64,000 nucleotides of DNA, from positions 124,001 through 188,000 of the forward strand of contig JADQBR010000002.1 in the NCBI GenBank assembly GCA_016278515.1, read 5' to 3'. Under the pieces are notes generated by a model, which was not told where the DNA came from, did not search any database, and saw only the letters and a list, made by a program, of their open reading frames with translations. The stretch is from Bacillota bacterium. GTDB taxonomy: Bacteria > Bacillota > JADQBR01. Positions 1 through 7,708 of this stretch are shown here, one piece after another. Made by a program: the position numbers and the translations under genes. Position 1 is the first letter of the stretch. Each line of letters opens with the position of its first letter.

Positions 1-990
1 GTGTTTTCTACCAGAGGGGTCGGTATTTTAGGGACCGGTTCATATCTACCTGAAGAAATAATTACTAATAAAAATCTGGAGAAAATTATTGATACTAGTG
101 ATGAATGGATTAGGTCCAGAACAGGTATAAAAGAAAGAAGAAAGGTTGCCAGCGGGGAAACTACTTCAGATTTATGTTTCTATGCGGCAAAACATGCGAT
201 GACTGCGGCGGAAATTAGTCCTGAAGAATTGGACTTAATTATAGTGGCGACGGTGACACCAGATATGATCTTCCCTGCAACAGCTTGTTTGTTACAAGAT
301 AGGCTTGGTGCTAAAAAAGCCGCTGCATTTGACCTTTCAGCAGCCTGTACTGGTTTTATTTACGGTTTAGCAGTTGGAAGTCAATTTATCTCTACCGGTA
401 TGTATGATAAAGTCTTAGTTGTTGGAGCAGACGCTTTAAGTACAGTAGTTAATCCGGAAGATAGGAATACAAGTATTCTTTTTGGTGATGGAGCTGGGGC
501 CTGCGTATTAGGACCAGTTGAAACAGGGCAAGGCATTTTGTCATTATACTTGGGATCAGATGGCGGTGGAGGAGATTTGCTTTATGTGCCTGCCGGAGGT
601 TCTCGAAAACCAGCCACCAAGGAAACACTAGCTCAAAAGGAGCATTATATTAGAATGTCCGGCAATGAGGTATTTAAATTTGCTGTTAGAATTATGGATG
701 ACGCTTCCATGAAAGTATTGGATCAAGCTGGTCTAAGCAAGGACGATATTGATTTTTTAGTTCCTCATCAGGCAAATATTCGGATTGTAGAAGCTGCAGT
801 TAAAAGGTTGGAACTACCGAAGGATCAAGTGTACATAAATCTTGATAAGTATGGTAATATGTCAGGGGCGTCTATTCCTGTTGCCCTTGATGAAGCAGTT
901 CGGGCAGGCAGGTTTAATAAAGGAGATGTTGTGCTGCTTGTCGGGTTCGGCGCGGGTTTAACTTGGGGATCGACTTTGCTGCGTTGGTAA
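1..990 (+). CDS. fabH: 3-oxoacyl-ACP synthase III (FabH)
   Basis: Starts type II fatty-acid elongation by condensing acetyl-CoA (or a branched acyl-CoA) with malonyl-ACP in the cytoplasm. The 329-residue product has the thiolase-fold catalytic triad: Cys116 in AACTGF, His256 in PHQANIR and Asn286 in YGNMSG. The reading frame opens with GTG at the first base of the window, so the upstream ribosome binding site is not visible and a slightly earlier start cannot be excluded; the length is normal for FabH. It heads a fab cluster with fabK, fabD, fabG, acpP and fabF, which supports the assignment. Confidence 0.95.
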   Translation: MFSTRGVGILGTGSYLPEEIITNKNLEKIIDTSDEWIRSRTGIKERRKVASGETTSDLCFYAAKHAMTAAEISPEELDLIIVATVTPDMIFPATACLLQDRLGAKKAAAFDLSAACTGFIYGLAVGSQFISTGMYDKVLVVGADALSTVVNPEDRNTSILFGDGAGACVLGPVETGQGILSLYLGSDGGGGDLLYVPAGGSRKPATKETLAQKEHYIRMSGNEVFKFAVRIMDDASMKVLDQAGLSKDDIDFLVPHQANIRIVEAAVKRLELPKDQVYINLDKYGNMSGASIPVALDEAVRAGRFNKGDVVLLVGFGAGLTWGSTLLRW

Positions 991-1019
991 TGGTATTATA
1001 CAAGGGGGATAATATAATA

Positions 1020-1961
1020 ATGAAAACTCCAATATGTGATTTATTAGGTATTGAATATCCTATCTTTCAAGGAGGCATGGCTTGGGCTGCTACGGCTGAA
1101 TTGGCAGTTGCAGTGTCTAAAGCCGGGGGATTAGGAATTATTGGTGCAGGCAACGCGCCAGCAGATATTGTAAGAGAACAGATTAAAAAGGTGAAAAAGG
1201 AAACAGACAGACCTTTTGGCGTAAATGTATATTATCTTTCGCCTTTTGTAGAGGAAGTTATAGAAGTAGTGATTGAAGAAAAAGTTCCAGTAATAACAAC
1301 CGGTGCTGGGAATCCCGGAAAACATATATCGAAATTGAAAAATTCCGGTGTCAAGATTTTCCCTGTGGTTGCCTCAGTAGCATTGGCTAAGAGGTTAGCC
1401 CGGATAGGGGTAGATGGATTAATTGCTGAAGGAATGGAATGCGGCGGCCATGTCGGTGGCATTACCACCATGGCTTTATTACCTCAAATAGTGGATGTAG
1501 TGGACCTGCCTGTAATAGCAGCCGGTGGAATTGCTGATGGGCGTGGTATTGTAGCAGCCCTGGCTTTGGGTGCTCAAGGGGTGCAGATGGGTACTAGATT
1601 TGTCTGTGCTGATGAATGTACGGCTCATATTAAATATAAGGAAGCCATACTTAAAGCGAAGGATAGAGATACCGTCGTTACAGGCCCGCCGGCCCATGGA
1701 GTCAGGGTACTAAAAAATAAGCTTACGCGTGAATTTGACAAGTTGATTGCCGAAAATGCTCTGGCAGAGGAATTTGAACAGTTGGGTGCCGGAAAACTTA
1801 GAGCTGCGGTTGTTGATGGAGATGATCAATTTGGTTCTATCATGGCTGGGCAAATAGCGGGAATGATAAGTGATATAAAGCCTGCAGCGGAAATAATTCA
1901 AGACTTAGTAAAAGAGGCAAATAGCGTAACCGATAGCGTGGCTAATTTCATTAAGAGGTGA
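1020..1961 (+). CDS. fabK: FMN-dependent enoyl-ACP reductase II (FabK)
   Basis: Catalyses the last reduction of each fatty-acid elongation cycle, trans-2-enoyl-ACP to acyl-ACP, using FMN and NAD(P)H. The product (313 residues from ATG at 1020) belongs to the nitronate monooxygenase-like TIM-barrel family, with the N-terminal FQGGMAW segment, a glycine-rich phosphate-binding stretch (AAGGIADGRG) and His144 in ECGGHVGG, the position of the FabK catalytic histidine. The frame extends upstream to 963 inside fabH, but the ATG after AAGGGGGAT is preferred. A nitronate monooxygenase is the alternative; the position between fabH and fabD favours FabK. No fabI is visible. Confidence 0.9.
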   Translation: MKTPICDLLGIEYPIFQGGMAWAATAELAVAVSKAGGLGIIGAGNAPADIVREQIKKVKKETDRPFGVNVYYLSPFVEEVIEVVIEEKVPVITTGAGNPGKHISKLKNSGVKIFPVVASVALAKRLARIGVDGLIAEGMECGGHVGGITTMALLPQIVDVVDLPVIAAGGIADGRGIVAALALGAQGVQMGTRFVCADECTAHIKYKEAILKAKDRDTVVTGPPAHGVRVLKNKLTREFDKLIAENALAEEFEQLGAGKLRAAVVDGDDQFGSIMAGQIAGMISDIKPAAEIIQDLVKEANSVTDSVANFIKR

Positions 1962-1970
1962 AGAAAATCT

Positions 1971-2912
1971 ATGAGTAAAATTGCGTTTCTATTCCCGGGC
2001 CAAGGGTCACAATACGTGGGAATGGGTAAGGAATTAACAGAAAAATATTCAGAAGCGAAAGAGGTATTCGATACAGCTGATAGAGTATTGGGTTTTCCAA
2101 TATCAGACCTTTGTTTTTTGGGGCCAAAAGATAAATTAACTCTTACGATAAATACACAACCGGCAGTATTGGCTACTTCAATAGCAATATTAAAGGTAGT
2201 TCAGTCTCATGGCATAAATAATCCTCATTTTGCTGCGGGCCACAGTTTAGGTGAATATTCTGCCCTAGTAACAGCGGGTGTGCTTTCTTTTGAAGATGCG
2301 TTAAGGCTTGTGCGACAAAGAGGGCAATTTATGGAGGAGGCCGTAGCTGCCGGCGGAGGTACCATGGCCGCTATAATAGGTTTATCTGCAGATGAGATTT
2401 TAGAAGTTTGTAAAAAGGCTCAGCAAATTGGTATTGTTGAACCAGCTAATTATAACTGTCCGGGCCAGGTAGTAATTGCAGGAGAAATTGATGCCGTAGA
2501 GAAAGCCAGCCAGTTATCTTTGGAATTTGGCGCAAAAAAAGCAATTAAACTTTGTGTTAGCGGTCCGTTTCATTCCAGTTTAATGAAGGGTGCTGCAGAC
2601 AGGTTAAAAGAGAAATTGCTGAGCACAAACTTTTTCGATCCTCAGTTTGGTGTTATTGCCAATCATAATGCACAACGTATTAAAGATGGGCAGGAGGCTA
2701 GACGATGTTTAGTCGCTCAGGTTAACCATCCGGTAAGATGGCAAGATTCTATGGAAGAATTGCTCTCAAGAGGGGTAAATACGTTTGTAGAGATAGGTCC
2801 TGGTAAAGTACTAAGCGGTTTAATGAAAAAAATTACCAAGGATGTGACCATGCTGAATGTAGAAAACCTAGAAGGCTTAGAAAAAACATTAGCCCATTTA
2901 AGGGAGGAATAA
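1971..2912 (+). CDS. fabD: Malonyl-CoA:ACP transacylase (FabD)
   Basis: Transfers malonyl groups from CoA to acyl carrier protein, feeding FabH and FabF. The 313-residue protein shows the N-terminal FPGQGSQ motif, the nucleophile Ser92 in GHSLGEYS and catalytic His201 in GPFHSS, in normal order and spacing. The ATG at 1971 follows an AGAGGTGAAG ribosome binding site, 9 bp after fabK. The stop is 2 bp before fabG, so the two are probably translationally coupled. Confidence 0.96.
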   Translation: MSKIAFLFPGQGSQYVGMGKELTEKYSEAKEVFDTADRVLGFPISDLCFLGPKDKLTLTINTQPAVLATSIAILKVVQSHGINNPHFAAGHSLGEYSALVTAGVLSFEDALRLVRQRGQFMEEAVAAGGGTMAAIIGLSADEILEVCKKAQQIGIVEPANYNCPGQVVIAGEIDAVEKASQLSLEFGAKKAIKLCVSGPFHSSLMKGAADRLKEKLLSTNFFDPQFGVIANHNAQRIKDGQEARRCLVAQVNHPVRWQDSMEELLSRGVNTFVEIGPGKVLSGLMKKITKDVTMLNVENLEGLEKTLAHLREE

Positions 2913-2914
2913 AA

Positions 2915-3655
2915 ATGGACTTAAAGGGAAAAGTAGCACTGATTACAGGAGCTTCCCGCGGCATCGGCAAAGGTATCGCAAAAATGCTGGCCGAAGAAGG
3001 GGCTAAAGTAGTTGTTAACTATGCTTCAAATCATCAAGCTGCAGAAGAAACAGTTGCCGAGATTAAAGAAATCGGCGGTGAAGCAATAGCTATTCAGGCT
3101 GATATCAGTCAAGAGCAACAAGTTAAGTCGCTAGTTCAGGTTATTCTAGATAAATGGGAACGTATTGATATTCTAGTTAATAATGCCGGAATTACACGGG
3201 ATGGTTTACTGCTGAGAATAAAGGAAACTGACTGGGATACAGTGCTGGACATTAATTTGAAAGGGACATTTCTCTGTTCAAAGGCCGTGTTAAAACCTAT
3301 GATGCGGCAACGCTTTGGGAGAATAATTAATATCACTTCAGTCGTAGGAATTGCAGGTAATGCCGGCCAAACCAACTATTCAGCTGCTAAAGCTGGTATT
3401 ATTGGTTTCACAAAGTCCTTAGCCAAAGAAGTAGCATCCAGAGGGATAACGGTTAACGCTATTGCACCAGGGTATATTGCAACGGATATGACCGCCGGGT
3501 TATCTGAAAAGGTTATTAAAGATTTGGAGCAGCAAATACCTGCAGGTAGAGTGGGAGAACCTGAAGACATTGCGGTGTTAGCAGCTTTCTTAGTTTCACC
3601 CGCGGCCAGTTACTTAACAGGACAAATAATTGCGGTGGATGGAGGCTTAACATAA
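2915..3655 (+). CDS. fabG: 3-oxoacyl-ACP reductase (FabG)
   Basis: NADPH-dependent reduction of beta-ketoacyl-ACP, the first reductive step of fatty-acid elongation. It is a classical short-chain dehydrogenase of 246 residues with the cofactor motif TGASRGIG (11-18), NNAG (89-92) and the catalytic set Ser142, Tyr155 and Lys159 (YSAAK). The C-terminal [12 protein letters not shown] is typical of FabG. It starts at ATG with an AGGGAGGA site overlapping the end of fabD. Confidence 0.95.
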   Translation: MDLKGKVALITGASRGIGKGIAKMLAEEGAKVVVNYASNHQAAEETVAEIKEIGGEAIAIQADISQEQQVKSLVQVILDKWERIDILVNNAGITRDGLLLRIKETDWDTVLDINLKGTFLCSKAVLKPMMRQRFGRIINITSVVGIAGNAGQTNYSAAKAGIIGFTKSLAKEVASRGITVNAIAPGYIATDMTAGLSEKVIKDLEQQIPAGRVGEPEDIAVLAAFLVSPAASYLTGQIIAVDGGLT

Positions 3656-3708
3656 TTATTTGTTAAGCTAAAATAAGTAAAAGAAATGATTTTAGAGGGG
3701 AGGTGACA

Positions 3709-3942
3709 ATGGTGGCGGTTTTTGAAAAGATTAAAGGTATTGTTGTAGACCAATTAGGCGCTGAAGCAGATGAAGTAAATATGAAGACTTCATTTGAAGA
3801 TTTGGATATGGATTCCTTGGATATTGTTGAATTAATTATGGCGTTGGAAGAAGAGTTTGGGTTAGAAATTTCTGATGAAGAAGCAGAAAAGCTAACTACT
3901 GTTGGCGCTGCTGTAGAATACATTAAAGAAAAAGTTGAATAG
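3709..3942 (+). CDS. acpP: Acyl carrier protein
   Basis: Carries growing acyl chains on a 4'-phosphopantetheine arm. The product is a 77-residue acidic protein with the attachment motif DMDSLD (Ser36). ATG at 3709 lies 6 bases after the GGGGAGG ribosome binding site; an in-frame GTG at 3703 lies too close to that site. A strong terminator follows directly, before fabF, which fits a higher level of acpP mRNA than of the downstream genes. Confidence 0.95.
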   Translation: MVAVFEKIKGIVVDQLGAEADEVNMKTSFEDLDMDSLDIVELIMALEEEFGLEISDEEAEKLTTVGAAVEYIKEKVE

Positions 3943-3947
3943 CAGGG

Positions 3948-3974
3948 ATCCCGTAGCATGCTACGGGATTTTTT
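3948..3974 (+). terminator. Intrinsic terminator between acpP and fabF
   Basis: A perfect 22-base palindrome (ATCCCGTAGC / GCTACGGGAT around a central AT) is followed by a run of T. It lies 6 bp after the acpP stop and about 25 bp before fabF. Because fabF has no clear promoter in the gap, partial read-through would set the acpP:fabF ratio; this last point is inference. Confidence 0.85.
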
Positions 3975-3996
3975 CCAAAATACAGGAGGTGGATTT

Positions 3997-5238
3997 GTGA
4001 AACATCGAGTTGTTGTAACAGGAATTGCACCTATCTCTCCTGTTGGCATAGGTAAAGATAGGTTTTGGGACAATTTACTACATGGCAAGAGTGGTATTAG
4101 TACTATAACTCGTTTTGACGCTTCTGATTTACCCACTAGAATTGCTGGTGAGGTGCAGGAATTTAATCCTAACGATTATTTTGAGCGCAAAGAGTCAAGA
4201 AGATTGGATAGGTTTACTCAATTTGCTGTGGCAGGAGCAAGGATGGCAGTTGAAGATGCTCAGTTGAACTTATCTGATGAAGACTCTACACAAGTCGGCG
4301 TTATTTTTGGTAGTGGAATTGGTGGAATGGAGACTTTTGAGCAACAGGCTAAGGTACTGGCCGAACGTGGACCTCAAAGAGTAAGTCCGCTTTTTGTACC
4401 AATGATGATTGGAAACATGGCTGCAGGCCAAATTTCCATTACTTTGGGATTAAAAGGGCCAAATTTCACGGTGGTTAATGCCTGTGCCACCGGAACCAAT
4501 GCTGTCGGGGAAGCTTTCAAGCTGCTTCAAAGAGGTGGCGCAGAGGTAGTTGTGACCGGTGGTACTGAAGCATCTGTCACTAAGTTGGCTTTTGCAGGCT
4601 TCTGTTCTATGAGAGCAATGACAACCTATAATGATGAACCTGAGAAAGCTAGCAGACCCTTTGACAAAACTAGAAATGGATTTGTACTTGGTGAAGGGGC
4701 CGGAGTATTAATTCTTGAGACTTTAGAGCACGCGCAAGATAGGGGTGCGACCATTTATGCCGAGGTAGTAGGTTACGGTTGTACTGCAGATGCGCATCAT
4801 ATCACTGCGCCTTCTCCTGAAGGTGACGGAGCAGCAGGGGCTATGGAAATCGCTTTAAAGGATGCCAACCTTTTTCCTGAAGATGTGGATTACATCAATG
4901 CCCATGGAACAGCTACGGAATTAAACGATCAATTGGAGACTATGGCAATTAAAAGAGTATTTAAGGGCCATGCGTATAAGGTTGCTATCAGTTCCACTAA
5001 GTCTATGACAGGACACTTGTTAGGAGCTGCAGGAGCAATTGAAGCAATAGTGATGGCTATGTCCATACAGAAGAATAAAGTTCCACCAACGATTAATTTG
5101 CATGAGCCTGATCCAGATTGCGATTTGGATTACGTACCGAATCAAGCCAGAGAGATGGATGTAAACATAACTTTGTCTAACTCCTTAGGTTTTGGAGGTC
5201 ATAACGCAACAATAGTTTTTAAAGAATTTAAAGGGTGA
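3997..5238 (+). CDS. fabF: 3-oxoacyl-ACP synthase II (FabF)
   Basis: Condenses malonyl-ACP with acyl-ACP during fatty-acid elongation. The product has 413 residues from GTG at 3997, placed after CAGGAGGTGG; an upstream in-frame ATG at 3958 lies inside the terminator hairpin and is rejected. Catalytic Cys163 (NACATGTN), His303 (NAHGTAT) and His340 ([11 protein letters not shown]) are all present. It is the last fab gene of the cluster; accBCDA and fabZ are not in the window. Confidence 0.95.
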   Translation: MKHRVVVTGIAPISPVGIGKDRFWDNLLHGKSGISTITRFDASDLPTRIAGEVQEFNPNDYFERKESRRLDRFTQFAVAGARMAVEDAQLNLSDEDSTQVGVIFGSGIGGMETFEQQAKVLAERGPQRVSPLFVPMMIGNMAAGQISITLGLKGPNFTVVNACATGTNAVGEAFKLLQRGGAEVVVTGGTEASVTKLAFAGFCSMRAMTTYNDEPEKASRPFDKTRNGFVLGEGAGVLILETLEHAQDRGATIYAEVVGYGCTADAHHITAPSPEGDGAAGAMEIALKDANLFPEDVDYINAHGTATELNDQLETMAIKRVFKGHAYKVAISSTKSMTGHLLGAAGAIEAIVMAMSIQKNKVPPTINLHEPDPDCDLDYVPNQAREMDVNITLSNSLGFGGHNATIVFKEFKG

Positions 5239-5243
5239 GGTAA

Positions 5244-5945
5244 ATGGATCAAAAGAGAAGGCTTGAACTTAATAGGCTATTGGAACAATGCAGTATTTCA
5301 ATTTCTAAATATGAACTAATTAATCAAGCACTAACGCACCCAACATTTGTTTTTGAGCATCCTAAAGATAAGCTTATCCACAACCAGCGCCTGGAATTTT
5401 TGGGTGATGCAGTATTGGACGTGGTAGTTGCACAATACCTATATCACAATTACCCTGATAAACCTGAAGGCCAATTAACTAAAATTCGTGCTGCAGTAGT
5501 GTGCGAAGCGTCTTTAGCATGTGTTGCATCTAAAATCAACTTGGGAGATTATTTACTGTTGGGACGCGGTGAAGAGATGACAGGCGGTAGAACTAGGCCT
5601 TCAGTATTAGCGGATGCTTTGGAAGCATTAATCGCAGCAATATATTTAAATACCGATATTGAACAAACTTTCTTATTTACAGAAAGGTTCTTAGGTGAAG
5701 AGATATCAGCAGCTGCTAATAGTGACGATTATGGTGATTTTAAGACTATTCTGCAGGAACGTATCCAAAAAACTTTAACAGAAAATGTTCGATATGAGAT
5801 GCTTGAGGAGTATGGGCCTGACCATAACAAATCATTTATTGTCGCTGTAACAGTAAGTGGTAAGCTGCTGGCAAAGGGTAAGGGTAAGAGTAAAAAAGAA
5901 GCAGAACAAAACGCAGCAAAAAAAGCGTTAGAAGAAATGGACTGA
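5244..5945 (+). CDS. rnc: Ribonuclease III
   Basis: Cleaves double-stranded RNA, including rRNA precursors and structured mRNAs. The 233-residue product has the RNase III signature RLEFLGDAVLD (metal ligands Glu51 and Asp55), a second acidic pair in LADALEALIA (Asp124, Glu127) and a C-terminal double-stranded RNA-binding domain (about 160-232) ending in KSKKEAEQNAAKKALEEM. ATG follows GGGTGAGG, 5 bp after fabF. The fab-rnc-smc-ftsY order is the classical Firmicutes arrangement. Confidence 0.96.
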   Translation: MDQKRRLELNRLLEQCSISISKYELINQALTHPTFVFEHPKDKLIHNQRLEFLGDAVLDVVVAQYLYHNYPDKPEGQLTKIRAAVVCEASLACVASKINLGDYLLLGRGEEMTGGRTRPSVLADALEALIAAIYLNTDIEQTFLFTERFLGEEISAAANSDDYGDFKTILQERIQKTLTENVRYEMLEEYGPDHNKSFIVAVTVSGKLLAKGKGKSKKEAEQNAAKKALEEMD

Positions 5946-5949
5946 TCGC

Positions 5950-7011
5950 ATGAATGTCGTAAAAAGGGCTATCATACCAATATTTATTCCGCATTTGGCA
6001 TGTCCGCATCGATGCGTGTTCTGTGACCAGAATACTATTTCCGGAAATACAGGATGCCCTTCTTCTATGCAAATAAAGGAAACCATAGAGCGTTACCTCG
6101 AAACAATTCCCGAGGACCGTCTTATAGAAATAGCTTTTTATGGCGGGAGTTTTACCGGTATACCCATAGAACAGCAAGAAAGCTTGCTGTCGGTAGCACA
6201 AAATTACTTGCGTATTGGTAAAGTTAATAATATACGGGTCTCAACAAGACCAGATTATATCGACGAAACAAGACTAGAATTGCTGACAAATTTTGGTGTA
6301 AATATAATTGAAATTGGTGTACAATCACTCGATAACTCGGTACTGGCACAGTCCGGCCGGGGCCATTCCAAAGAACAATCTGTTGATGCTTGTAAGCTCA
6401 TAAAGGAACTGGGTTTCGAATTAGGCATTCAACTGATGCCCGGCTTACCTGGAAGCAGTGATGAATCAGATATGGAAACGGTTTTGAATGCAATAGATCT
6501 CAGGCCTGATTTTTGCAGAGTATACCCGACGTTGGTCATAAAGGGTACTTTTCTGCATAGAATGTATAACCAAGGAAAGTACCGCCCTATGTCTTTGGAA
6601 CAAGGTATTAATAGAGTTAAAAGAGTAACGGCAGCACTTTATAATAAGGAAATACCGGTTATACGTATTGGTCTTCATCCGTCAAAACAATTAGAAGATG
6701 CCTTGGCAGGGGGCCCCTATCACCCTGCTTTTGGTGACTTGATAAAAGGAAGAATGTTTTATGATCTTCTAAGAATGAGTATTATCGAATTAAGTGGATC
6801 TGCTAGAATTATAAATGTAAATCCCTTAGATATTGCTACTGCAAAAGGTTTTAAGAAAACTAACATTTTTCGCCTTCAAAATGAGTTTAATCTTAAAATT
6901 AAAATTATTTCAAATGAAAAAATTAGCAGGGATTCCATAGAGATAAGTAGAAACGATGGGAAAACGTCTAGGTATGATTTGCTACAATTATTTAGAAATC
7001 AATATAATTAA
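5950..7011 (+). CDS. Elp3-like radical SAM protein
   Basis: Radical S-adenosylmethionine enzyme of the elongator-Elp3-like family. The [4Fe-4S] motif CPHRCVFC (Cys18, Cys22, Cys25, CX3CX2C) lies at the N terminus, followed by the SAM-site glycines AFYGGSFTG and a later EIGVQS segment typical of HemN/Elp3-type barrels. Unlike true Elp3, there is no C-terminal acetyltransferase domain (353 residues). It starts 4 bp after the rnc stop. Genes of this kind are commonly found between rnc and smc in Clostridia; the substrate is unknown, and a tRNA or other RNA modification is only a guess. Confidence 0.8.
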   Translation: MNVVKRAIIPIFIPHLACPHRCVFCDQNTISGNTGCPSSMQIKETIERYLETIPEDRLIEIAFYGGSFTGIPIEQQESLLSVAQNYLRIGKVNNIRVSTRPDYIDETRLELLTNFGVNIIEIGVQSLDNSVLAQSGRGHSKEQSVDACKLIKELGFELGIQLMPGLPGSSDESDMETVLNAIDLRPDFCRVYPTLVIKGTFLHRMYNQGKYRPMSLEQGINRVKRVTAALYNKEIPVIRIGLHPSKQLEDALAGGPYHPAFGDLIKGRMFYDLLRMSIIELSGSARIINVNPLDIATAKGFKKTNIFRLQNEFNLKIKIISNEKISRDSIEISRNDGKTSRYDLLQLFRNQYN

Positions 7012-7036
7012 CAGATCTGGTGGAGGGGGACTATCA

Positions 7037-7297
7037 GTGGAACTATTAAGGGTATCAACGAAGTCAGATCCGAAAGCTGTCGCCGGTGCAATAGCGGGCA
7101 TGATACGTCAGTATGGTAAAGTAGAGTTACAGGCGATTGGGGCTGGAGCAGTAAATCAAGCAGTAAAATCAATTATTGTAGCTAGGGGTTATGTAGCGCC
7201 CAACGGAATGAACTTAGTTATGACACCGGCATTTCAAGAATTAGATATCGATGGGTCCACAAGAACTGCTATTAGATTTAAAGTTACAGTTCGTTAA
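7037..7297 (+). CDS. spoVS: Stage V sporulation protein S
   Basis: A small protein of 86 residues, exactly the usual SpoVS length, with the conserved core LRVSTKSDPKAVAGAIAG and a C-terminal RTAIRFKV. It is related to Alba-like nucleic-acid-binding folds and is needed for progression of spore development in Bacillus. The start is GTG at 7037 after GGTGGAGGGGG; an upstream in-frame start at 6956 would lie in the preceding gene. A terminator follows immediately. Its presence supports an endospore-forming host. Confidence 0.93.
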   Translation: MELLRVSTKSDPKAVAGAIAGMIRQYGKVELQAIGAGAVNQAVKSIIVARGYVAPNGMNLVMTPAFQELDIDGSTRTAIRFKVTVR

Positions 7298-7322
7298 AAA
7301 CTGCTTAGTAAGCAGTTTTTTT
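7296..7322 (+). terminator. Intrinsic terminator after spoVS
   Basis: The inverted repeat AAAAACTGCT / AGCAGTTTTT around a TAGTA loop, followed by T residues, overlaps the spoVS stop codon. It should end the fab-rnc-spoVS transcription unit. Confidence 0.85.
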
Positions 7323-7323
7323 A

Positions 7324-7600
7324 ATGTATAGGAAATTATGGGTTGTGGATAATTTTCTATACATGGGGGTTGTTAAGGGGGCAAGGCCCCCTTATGTTAA
7401 TTCAGGAGGGTCTACCCGCAAGGAGCATGCCAAAACTCTACAGCAACAAGTTGCTAAGAGTTTTGCTAACAGCGAAGCGACCTAGGGAACCTGGGTAAGA
7501 ATATAGAAGACTTGGCAACTTGTTGCCTTAGTCGCCCTTAATGCCCTTGGGTGCAAAAGCATTACCTATTAATGCTGAAAGGCATGAAATGCTTTTGTTC
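7324..7600. other. Hairpin-rich intergenic region before smc
   Basis: This is the main part of a 411-bp stretch without a gene (7298-7708). It contains successive inverted repeats: a 16-bp pair with one mismatch at 7324-7339/7349-7364; a 9-bp G-rich hairpin at 7374-7394; AAAACTCT/AGAGTTTT enclosing AGCAAC/GTTGCT at about 7433-7464; GGCAA/TTGCC at 7514-7527; and CAAAAGCATT/AATGCTTTTG at 7554-7597 enclosing a smaller ATGC/GCAT stem. GCGAC at 7477-7481 could pair with GTCGC at 7531-7535, and CATGCC at 7426-7431 with GGCATG at 7581-7586, giving a branched fold. No convincing reading frame was found. It may be a structured RNA or a decayed repeat element; I recognise no known family. Confidence 0.55.
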
Positions 7601-7624
7601 TACTTTCAGACAAAAATGACTTGC

Positions 7625-7653
7625 TTGGTTTGTAAAGTTATGGTTTATATTAT
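7625..7653 (+). promoter_or_regulatory. Candidate promoter of smc
   Basis: TTGGTT (7625-7630) and TATTAT (7648-7653) are separated by 17 bp, a fair match to the housekeeping sigma-A consensus, about 55 bp before the smc start. It lies downstream of the hairpin-rich region, so that region would not be part of the smc message from this promoter. Confidence 0.45.
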
Positions 7654-7708
7654 ATTGTAATGATAAAATATAATATGGTGAATTTCTGGTTTAAGGGGAG
7701 AGGAACTA

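Noticed and set aside
3663-4136. 157-codon reverse-strand frame opposite acpP and the start of fabF
   Set aside because: It spans the acpP-fabF terminator and opposes two well-identified genes; Ser-rich composition is typical of an antisense artefact.
7374-7394. G-rich hairpin after spoVS as a second terminator
   Set aside because: The stem is strong but is not followed by a T run, and a proper terminator already lies at 7296-7322.
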